Shown here: positions 5,393 to 9,192 of the stretch, piece after piece
Numbering within the stretch: position 1 is the first letter of the stretch
Layout: the number at the start of each line of letters is the position of its first letter
Source of the DNA: JAYEIH01 sp034659995
GTDB taxonomy: Archaea > Methanobacteriota_B > Thermococci > Methanofastidiosales > B48-G16
Length of the DNA stretch: 9,192 nucleotides
Direction: 5' to 3'
NCBI GenBank assembly: GCA_034659995.1
Contig: JAYEIH010000109.1
Span: 1-9,192 of the forward strand
The notes under the pieces: model-generated
The model's database searches: none
The model's input: the letters and a program-made list of their open reading frames with translations, nothing else
What the model was told of the DNA's origin: nothing
Program-made: the position numbers and the translations under genes

Positions 5393-6766
5393 ATGAAAAA
5401 CAAAATATTTTTGGTCGCAGGCATAATAGTGGCAGTTGTGATATCTGCCTGCGTAACAGAAACTGCGGAAAAAGATACGGAGATTACCATTTATAACCAA
5501 AACTTCGGTGTTGTCAAGGAAACAAGAGAGATAGAGCTTGAGAAGGGAATGAGTACGGTAATGATTCAGGATGTTGCAAAACTAATCGACCCTACATCCG
5601 TAAGTATAACGGATCTCACAGCAAGTACTGCGGTGCTCGAACAGAACTACCTCTACGATCTTGTGAGCAAGGAGAAAATCTACGAGAAGTACACTGGAAA
5701 GGAGATCAGTTTAACAGATAAAAACGGTGATACGATAAAGGGAACACTGCTCAGTTATTCCGGAGACGAGCTTGTAATCCAGAACGATGATGGAGTACAC
5801 ATTCTCAAGGCCGAGGAGGTATCGCTGCCCACGCTTCCGGAGGGGTTGATCACAAAACCCACGTTACAATGGCTTCTCGATACGGATAGAGGAGGAGATC
5901 ATAATATACAGCTCTCCTATATAACCTCAGGACTGAACTGGAAGGCCGATTATGTTGCCGTGGTAAACAATGATGACTCAGCGCTGGATCTCACGAGCTG
6001 GGTGACTCTCGATAACAGAACTGGCGCCTCGTACAAAAACGCAAAGCTCAAGCTCATTGCCGGTGATGTGCACAGAGTAGAAGAAACAGATAGGAACTAC
6101 CCAGAAGTGGCAGAAGAAAAGGCTGGAGCTCCTGCTGCGCCACATTTTGAGGAAGAATCGTTTTTTGAGTACCACATGTACACACTGCAGAGAACAACCG
6201 ATGTACTGAACAATCAACAGAAGCAGGTGACGCTCTTTGAAACTGATGATGTCACCGTAGAAAAGGAGTATGTCTTTGATACCGGCTGGTATTCCTATTA
6301 TTACGGATCCAGCGGAGAGAGTGTTATAAAAACAATGCTGAGCTTTGAGAATGTCGAAGAGAACAATATGGGCATGCCGCTTCCTAAGGGGACGGTAAAA
6401 GTCTATAAGAAAGACTCAGAAGGACAGCTGCAGTTCATCGGTGAGGACAGCATTGACCACACGCCAAAGGATGAGAAGATACGGATTTACCTCGGTGATG
6501 CCTTCGATCTCGTAGGAGAAAAGAAACAGACCGATTATGAAAGAATCGGCGATGATGCATCTGAAACAGGCTATGAGGTAACCCTACGGAATCACAAGGA
6601 CGAGGATGTAACCATTACCGTTATAGGGCATCTCTGGGGAGACTGGACAATGACGGACTCCTCCCATGATTGGGAAAAGGAAGATGCCAATACAGTGGTG
6701 TGGCACATCAATGTCCCGGAAGATGGCGAGACCACGCTCACATATACGGTACGCGTGGAATGGTAA
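5393..6766 (+). CDS. DUF4139 domain-containing putative lipoprotein
   Basis: 457 residues from the ATG at 5393, chosen because GGTGA lies 5 nt upstream; a GTG at 5384 would add three residues and fits a leaderless start. After a Lys-containing N-terminus and a hydrophobic stretch (5-19), the lipobox-like I-S-A-C puts Cys20 as a likely lipid attachment site, with an acidic, polar sequence following, so the protein is probably exported and membrane-tethered. Residues ~30-100 resemble the N-terminal beta region of DUF4139 proteins: I-Y-N-Q-N-F-G-V-V, then I-D-P-T-S-V (65-70) and V-L-E-Q-N-Y-L-Y-D-L (81-90). The DUF4139 core starts near 174 with L-S-Y-I-T-S-G-L-N-W and N-R-T-G-A-S-Y-K-N-A (208-217), and runs to the C-terminus as beta strands. 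The biochemical function of this family is not established. It converges on the PH-domain gene with a 12-bp gap. Confidence 0.85.
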   Translation: MKNKIFLVAGIIVAVVISACVTETAEKDTEITIYNQNFGVVKETREIELEKGMSTVMIQDVAKLIDPTSVSITDLTASTAVLEQNYLYDLVSKEKIYEKYTGKEISLTDKNGDTIKGTLLSYSGDELVIQNDDGVHILKAEEVSLPTLPEGLITKPTLQWLLDTDRGGDHNIQLSYITSGLNWKADYVAVVNNDDSALDLTSWVTLDNRTGASYKNAKLKLIAGDVHRVEETDRNYPEVAEEKAGAPAAPHFEEESFFEYHMYTLQRTTDVLNNQQKQVTLFETDDVTVEKEYVFDTGWYSYYYGSSGESVIKTMLSFENVEENNMGMPLPKGTVKVYKKDSEGQLQFIGEDSIDHTPKDEKIRIYLGDAFDLVGEKKQTDYERIGDDASETGYEVTLRNHKDEDVTITVIGHLWGDWTMTDSSHDWEKEDANTVVWHINVPEDGETTLTYTVRVEW

Positions 6767-6770
6767 TCTC

Positions 6771-6788
6771 TTTCTTTTTTATTTTTTT
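6771..6788 (+). terminator. Oligo-T terminator of the DUF4139 gene
   Basis: Starting 5 bp after the stop, the plus strand is almost pure T, with runs of 3, 6 and 7 T separated by single C or A bases. This is a strong archaeal-type termination tract. Most of it overlaps the last Lys codons and stop of the convergent PH-domain gene (stop at 6781-6779), so one sequence serves both genes. Confidence 0.55.
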
Positions 6789-7342
6789 AAAATTTCTTTT
6801 ATACTCATTAATTCCTGCAGGATCTTCTCCGGAGTTTTTTCCTCAGTTTTCGGCAGTTCGGTCTCAGGGGTTTTTGTCGGTTTCAACTGCCGTTTTCTGA
6901 TGGTAACCTCTTCTTTAACCTCAACCACATTCTTTATCCCTGTGAATACAGCCTCTGCTCGTGCTGCCTGCTGGCCGCCGGCACCTGCTGTCTGTACGTG
7001 CACTTTTCCTATTCCGTATCTTCTTTCAAAAGGATTCTGCGTCTTATCAACATTGGTAATCATCTCCATCGGTACGGTAGATTCCTTCTCCCACCAGACG
7101 CCTTTCTTAACGGTAACGTTCTCATCTGTAATTCGATACTCCAGCGTCTCGTAGAACCGAGATATCCAGTAAAAGGTAAAGGCGGTGAGACCAATAATAG
7201 GTAAGAGGTAGATAACTCCGGCAAAGGGGTAAAATAGCAGCAGTATAATCCCCGGAATCGCACACAATCCGTAGACAATTTCAGCAACAAGCCCGTAGTA
7301 CCTCTTGAGCTCCTCTTCAGGACCAAATACAATCTCTTTCAT
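6779..7342 (-). CDS. Membrane protein with bacterial PH domain (bPH2, YdbS/DUF304-like)
   Basis: 187 residues from the ATG at 7342. Two membrane segments (about 17-37 and 41-60) are followed by a bPH2-type domain (about 62-145): Y-E-T-L-E-Y-R-I-T-D-E-N-V-T-V, a G-V-W-W-E-K-E turn, then V-P-M-E-M-I-T-N-V and N-P-F-E-R-R-Y-G-I-G, which are classic for this family. A charged Lys/Glu/Pro-rich tail (147-187) follows. Members sit in the cytoplasmic membrane; their exact role is unknown. The frame also has an ATG at 7393, but that start lies 3 bp from the tRNA gene and would put the tRNA's TATA box inside the coding region. The ATG at 7342 is better: the TATA box at 7364-7371 is centred ~26 bp from it, and GGTGGT precedes it directly. 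The tail codons coincide with the terminator of the convergent gene. Confidence 0.87.
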   Translation of the reverse strand: MKEIVFGPEEELKRYYGLVAEIVYGLCAIPGIILLLFYPFAGVIYLLPIIGLTAFTFYWISRFYETLEYRITDENVTVKKGVWWEKESTVPMEMITNVDKTQNPFERRYGIGKVHVQTAGAGGQQAARAEAVFTGIKNVVEVKEEVTIRKRQLKPTKTPETELPKTEEKTPEKILQELMSIKEILKK

Positions 7343-7363
7343 ACCACCTTTACCAATGATAGC

Positions 7364-7371
7364 TTTATATA
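7364..7371. promoter_or_regulatory. Shared bidirectional TATA box (tRNA-Ser and PH-domain gene)
   Basis: TTTATATA on the plus strand sits in a longer AT stretch that also reads as TATATAAA on the minus strand. Its centre is ~28 bp before the tRNA 5' end at 7396 and ~26 bp before the ATG at 7342 in the other direction. Both distances are suitable for archaeal initiation, so one element may serve both divergent genes. No second TATA-like sequence was seen for either gene in this interval. Confidence 0.55.
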
Positions 7372-7395
7372 TTTTACTTCCGGATACATCCATAA

Positions 7396-7479
7396 GCCGG
7401 GGTAGCCGAGCCAGGAAAGGCGGTAGATTCGAGATCTACTGTTCGTAAGAACACAGGGGTTCAAATCCCTTCCCCGGCG
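7396..7479 (+). tRNA. tRNA-Ser (anticodon CGA)
   Basis: A complete 84-nt type II tRNA with no intron. The acceptor stem GCCGGGG (7396-7402) pairs fully with CCCCGGC (7472-7478), followed by discriminator G7479. The D stem is GCC/GGC (7405-7407/7419-7421). The anticodon stem GTAGA/TCTAC (7423-7427/7435-7439) encloses the loop TTCGAGA, placing CGA at 7430-7432 after T33. The long variable arm has a GTTC/GAAC stem (7441-7444/7449-7452) with a GTAA loop. The T arm is AGGGG/CCCTT (7455-7459/7467-7471) with loop TTCAAAT. G at the discriminator and the GCCGGGG acceptor favour Ser over Leu (archaeal Leu has A73). It reads UCG codons. CCA is not encoded and must be added by the CCA-adding enzyme. Confidence 0.96.
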
Positions 7480-7486
7480 CTTCAGA

Positions 7487-8260
7487 TCAAGATGGATCGT
7501 TAATCCCTTCAAGCTTTGTTCTCAAGAGGTCGAGTACCTCTGAAAACTCGGGAAGCGGTGAATAAACCAAGGTCTCCAGGTCTTGCCAACTCTTTCTTTT
7601 TTTCTCTGCCTCTTTTTCCACCCTTTCCACACTAAACGCCAGATTGTAATACTCCAGTTTTTTCTCCACAAGTTTAGGCATAATTTCTACCCCTTTGTTC
7701 AAAAGATGGTTTATATCGTATAAATCTCTTGCTCGATCCCGTGTAAGTAAGGCTCTGAGCTTTTCAGCGAGTATTTCCTCCTCTGTAAGTGCTACAATTT
7801 CAAATGCTGGAATATCAGGGAACAAGGGGATATAATGCTTCACCGCGGTATGTTCTGCCTGCGCTTTTTTGTTAATTTCTACTCTTACAAAACTGAGGGA
7901 GATTCTATTTCCGTTGTAAGTCGGGCCTCTAATCCCCAACAGGGCACTGAAAGAGATCTCATTCTCTTTCTTTTTAGATTCCTCTGCCCTCGCTCCAAAA
8001 TTCTCTAAATCTCTCATTATGTTCCTCAGAAGGCGAGGGAGATCACTGCTCTCCGCTGCAGTAAAGTCTATATCCTCAGAGAATCGGTCCAGACTATAGA
8101 GTTTAAGAAGGGCGGTTCCTCCTTTAAACACAATCTCCTTTGCCGTGTGCTGATAGATAGAACGCAGTATTATATCCTGCAAATACAGCTTCTCCGCGTG
8201 TCCAACGTTCCCATTAGTAAGGGTTTGGGATAGTTTTTCCAACTGTGATCTGAGCAACAT
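7487..8260 (-). CDS. abiEii: AbiEii/DUF1814-type nucleotidyltransferase toxin (type IV toxin-antitoxin)
   Basis: 257 residues from the ATG at 8260. An in-frame ATG at 8266 would add two residues, but GGTGA at 8271-8267 lies 6 nt before 8260 and almost touches 8266. The AbiEii/AbiGii nucleotidyltransferase motifs are present: F-K-G-G-T-A-L-L-K-L-Y (45-55), R-F-S-E-D-I-D-F (59-66) with the paired metal-binding acids Asp63 and Asp65, V-E-I-N (127-130), L-T-E-E-E-I-L-A-E-K-L-R-A-L (158-171), and R-D-L-Y-D-I (178-183). The family comprises GTP- or NTP-dependent toxins; mycobacterial MenT relatives transfer nucleotides to tRNA 3' ends. Translation is expected to be coupled to the upstream antitoxin, whose 3' end it overlaps by 47 bp. 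It ends 7 bp from the tRNA-Ser gene, which faces it. All catalytic motifs look intact. Confidence 0.9.
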   Translation of the reverse strand: MLLRSQLEKLSQTLTNGNVGHAEKLYLQDIILRSIYQHTAKEIVFKGGTALLKLYSLDRFSEDIDFTAAESSDLPRLLRNIMRDLENFGARAEESKKKENEISFSALLGIRGPTYNGNRISLSFVRVEINKKAQAEHTAVKHYIPLFPDIPAFEIVALTEEEILAEKLRALLTRDRARDLYDINHLLNKGVEIMPKLVEKKLEYYNLAFSVERVEKEAEKKRKSWQDLETLVYSPLPEFSEVLDLLRTKLEGINDPS

Positions 8261-8936
8261 TGACATTCACCACAATTTTCCAACGCATATTTTTTTTACC
8301 TTCCTGGGGCTTTGAGAGGTCTAATACCGTGTAGTTGTGATCTATGAGACTGTGCAGCTCATCAAGCTCTTTTCCGGTGAGAGTCTCAATGAGATATCCC
8401 ACTCTTTTCGTTGATGCCTTGCTGTCATACTTCAGACAGTACTCGATCATCTTTTCAGAATCAACGCTTTCAATAAGCTCCCATAACTCCCCCACAGGTA
8501 CCGTACTTTTGCTCACACAATCAAGCAGGAGCCTCTCCCTATTTGCCACGAAGATATGAAAATCCTGATACCTCTTTCTCTCGTATCCAAAGATTTTGTT
8601 ACTCGAATGAAACCTTATCTGTGATAGATCCTTCCTATTTTTTGCACTGATCACATGCAGCATCTGCGGCATCTGGGTTGTGAGATTGTAGTATCGGAGA
8701 GCGGTCCAGAAACTGAAGAAGGAAGGTGTCTCAATATACGTTCCGTAGACCATCGGGTTCTCATGAACCGTGTACTTTCCCCGCTCTACCCTCATCAATC
8801 TGCCCCTTTTCACGAGCCTGTGGAGTTTGAGCTGTAGATACTCCCGATCGTACTCAGAGGCTCGCTCTGCCTCATTTATCGTAAAGAGGGGTTTATCCTG
8901 CGCCCACTCGATAATGTCTTCCATGGTATCTACCAT
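8214..8936 (-). CDS. abiEi: AbiEi-type antitoxin / winged-helix transcriptional regulator
   Basis: 240 residues. Residues ~15-56 form a winged helix-turn-helix of the AbiEi type: F-T-I-N-E-A (18-23), a recognition helix around Y-L-Q-L-K-L-H-R-L (33-41), then the wing K-R-G-R-L-M-R-V-E-R-G-K-Y (43-55). The rest matches the AbiEi C-terminal antitoxin region, including V-L-D-L-S-K-P (204-210) and the typical terminal M-R-W-K-I-V-V-N-V (217-225). In studied systems this protein neutralises the nucleotidyltransferase toxin and represses its own operon by binding inverted repeats at the promoter. It precedes the toxin gene, as expected, and overlaps it by 47 bp. The ATG at 8936 is ~22 bp from the TATA box; the in-frame ATG at 8924 (Met5) is ~34 bp away, so the start could be either. 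Confidence 0.87.
   Translation of the reverse strand: MVDTMEDIIEWAQDKPLFTINEAERASEYDREYLQLKLHRLVKRGRLMRVERGKYTVHENPMVYGTYIETPSFFSFWTALRYYNLTTQMPQMLHVISAKNRKDLSQIRFHSSNKIFGYERKRYQDFHIFVANRERLLLDCVSKSTVPVGELWELIESVDSEKMIEYCLKYDSKASTKRVGYLIETLTGKELDELHSLIDHNYTVLDLSKPQEGKKNMRWKIVVNVNVAQITVGKTIPNPY
8267..8271 (-). promoter_or_regulatory. Ribosome binding site deciding the AbiEii start
   Basis: The minus strand reads GGTGA, 6 nt before the ATG at 8260 and directly against the alternative ATG at 8266. It lies inside the antitoxin coding region, which suits translational coupling within the module. Confidence 0.55.
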
Positions 8937-8953
8937 AACTATTCTATTTCGTG

Positions 8954-8962
8954 CTTATAAAG
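8954..8962 (-). promoter_or_regulatory. TATA box of the AbiE operon
   Basis: The minus strand reads CTTTATAAG, centred ~22 bp from the ATG at 8936 and ~34 bp from the ATG at 8924. The transcript would be leaderless, or have a leader of only a few bases if the second ATG is used. Confidence 0.5.
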
Positions 8963-8978
8963 TTATCGTTTTTGATAA
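8963..8978. repeat. Inverted repeat abutting the AbiE TATA box (candidate AbiEi operator)
   Basis: TTATC (8963-8967) and GATAA (8974-8978) are exact inverted copies 6 bases apart. The repeat lies immediately upstream of the TATA box in the direction of AbiE transcription, where TFB contacts its recognition element. A protein bound there would block initiation. The arms are only 5 bp in AT-rich sequence, so chance is possible. Confidence 0.35.
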
Positions 8979-9066
8979 GGTTAGGGGTAGGATGTAGAAG
9001 AGGGGTGGAGTTGACAAACTTTTCTAACTCTTTAGATCGGTTAGCTTGACAGCCCCAAATTATGCT

Positions 9067-9080
9067 CAAAAGTCAAAAGT
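9067..9080. repeat. Short tandem repeat CAAAAGT x2
   Basis: CAAAAGT occurs twice in direct tandem in the non-coding stretch between the AbiE promoter and the right-edge gene. No function is assigned. The rest of 8979-9113 holds no open reading frame, tRNA or clear hairpin that I can support. Confidence 0.3.
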
Positions 9081-9113
9081 TATACCTTTAATCTTCAGTT
9101 CTCCTACTCCCCC

Positions 9114-9192
9114 CTAATTTTTTTCAGCGAATAATGGCATCGCAAGAATCTTGCTGGAGAGGAAGAAAAAAAAGAGTGCCACCACATACCCC
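9114..9192 (-). CDS. C-terminal end of a probable membrane protein (partial, runs off the right edge)
   Basis: One minus-strand frame is open from the window edge to a TAG at 9116-9114, giving 25 residues in which the first ~20 are strongly hydrophobic (a V-V-A-L-F-F-F-F-L core) and the last few polar (A-E-K-N). This looks like a final transmembrane helix with a short polar tail. The segment is too short to name a family, and an open frame of this length can occur by chance. It is on the same strand as the AbiE genes, 177 bp upstream of them. Confidence 0.4.
   Translation of the reverse strand, partial: GYVVALFFFFLSSKILAMPLFAEKN

Noticed and set aside
6666..7154. 162-codon plus-strand open frame across the DUF4139 3' end and the PH-domain gene
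   Set aside because: It is antisense to a clear bPH2 gene and overlaps the DUF4139 C-terminus; its translation has no family-like motifs and no promoter or ribosome binding site of its own.
7343..7393. Longer N-terminus for the PH-domain protein, starting at the ATG at 7393
   Set aside because: It would start 3 bp from the tRNA gene, cover the only TATA box for the tRNA and leave the protein gene without a promoter outside the tRNA.
7430..7433. Reading the tRNA as Leu with anticodon GAG
   Set aside because: That register puts C at position 33 and breaks the 7-base anticodon loop; the G discriminator and GCCGGGG acceptor also indicate Ser.
7396..8980. AbiE module as part of an element integrated at the tRNA-Ser gene
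   Set aside because: No second copy of the tRNA 3' end and no integrase gene were seen in the window, so no attachment site can be supported here.
9020..9050. CTAAC...GTTAG hairpin in the non-coding stretch near the right edge
   Set aside because: It has only 5-bp arms around an 11-base loop in AT-rich sequence, with no link to a gene start or end.

Overview
The window reads as archaeal chromosome, probably euryarchaeal in the broad sense. The evidence is TATA boxes of the TTTATATA type centred about 26-28 bp before start codons (leaderless or nearly leaderless mRNAs), GGTGA-type ribosome binding sites, a tRNA-Ser with no encoded CCA, and an archaeal TctA/DUF112-type (COG1784-like) membrane protein. 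No taxon below this level can be supported from the sequence. No CRISPR array, insertion sequence, integrase or rRNA was seen.

Layout, left to right. Bases 1-257 (+) are the 3' end of a gene for a probably extracellular beta-sandwich protein; it converges on, and overlaps by 13 bp, a minus-strand cluster. Read from 2793 down to 245, that cluster holds (i) a small all-helical protein of unknown function, (ii) a protein with kinase-fold features and an unusual catalytic loop, and (iii) a membrane-anchored coiled-coil protein with a transglutaminase/cysteine-protease-like Cys-His-Asp domain. This cluster is the least familiar part of the window. Divergent from it, a single-domain cupin and a classical SDR oxidoreductase form a two-gene operon (2871-4067). 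Next come an independently promoted TctA/DUF112-type integral membrane protein (4117-5319) and a DUF4139 putative lipoprotein (5393-6766).

The DUF4139 gene converges on a bacterial-PH-domain membrane protein (7342-6779). The start of that gene is divergent from a tRNA-Ser(CGA) gene (7396-7479), and one symmetric TATA box lies at a suitable distance for both. Right of the tRNA, on the minus strand, is a two-gene AbiE-type (type IV) toxin-antitoxin system: antitoxin AbiEi (8936-8214), then nucleotidyltransferase toxin AbiEii (8260-7487). Its last gene ends 7 bp from the tRNA. A small inverted repeat abuts the antitoxin TATA box. At the right edge, bases 9192-9114 (minus) probably hold the C-terminus of another gene.

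Functional links. The cupin and SDR are likely co-transcribed enzymes of small-molecule metabolism with unknown substrate. The helical/kinase-like/transglutaminase-like trio may act together at the membrane, but this is inferred from gene order only. The AbiE pair is a defence or addiction module. Its position beside tRNA-Ser is notable because a characterised relative of the toxin, MenT3, modifies tRNA acceptor ends with a reported preference for tRNA-Ser.
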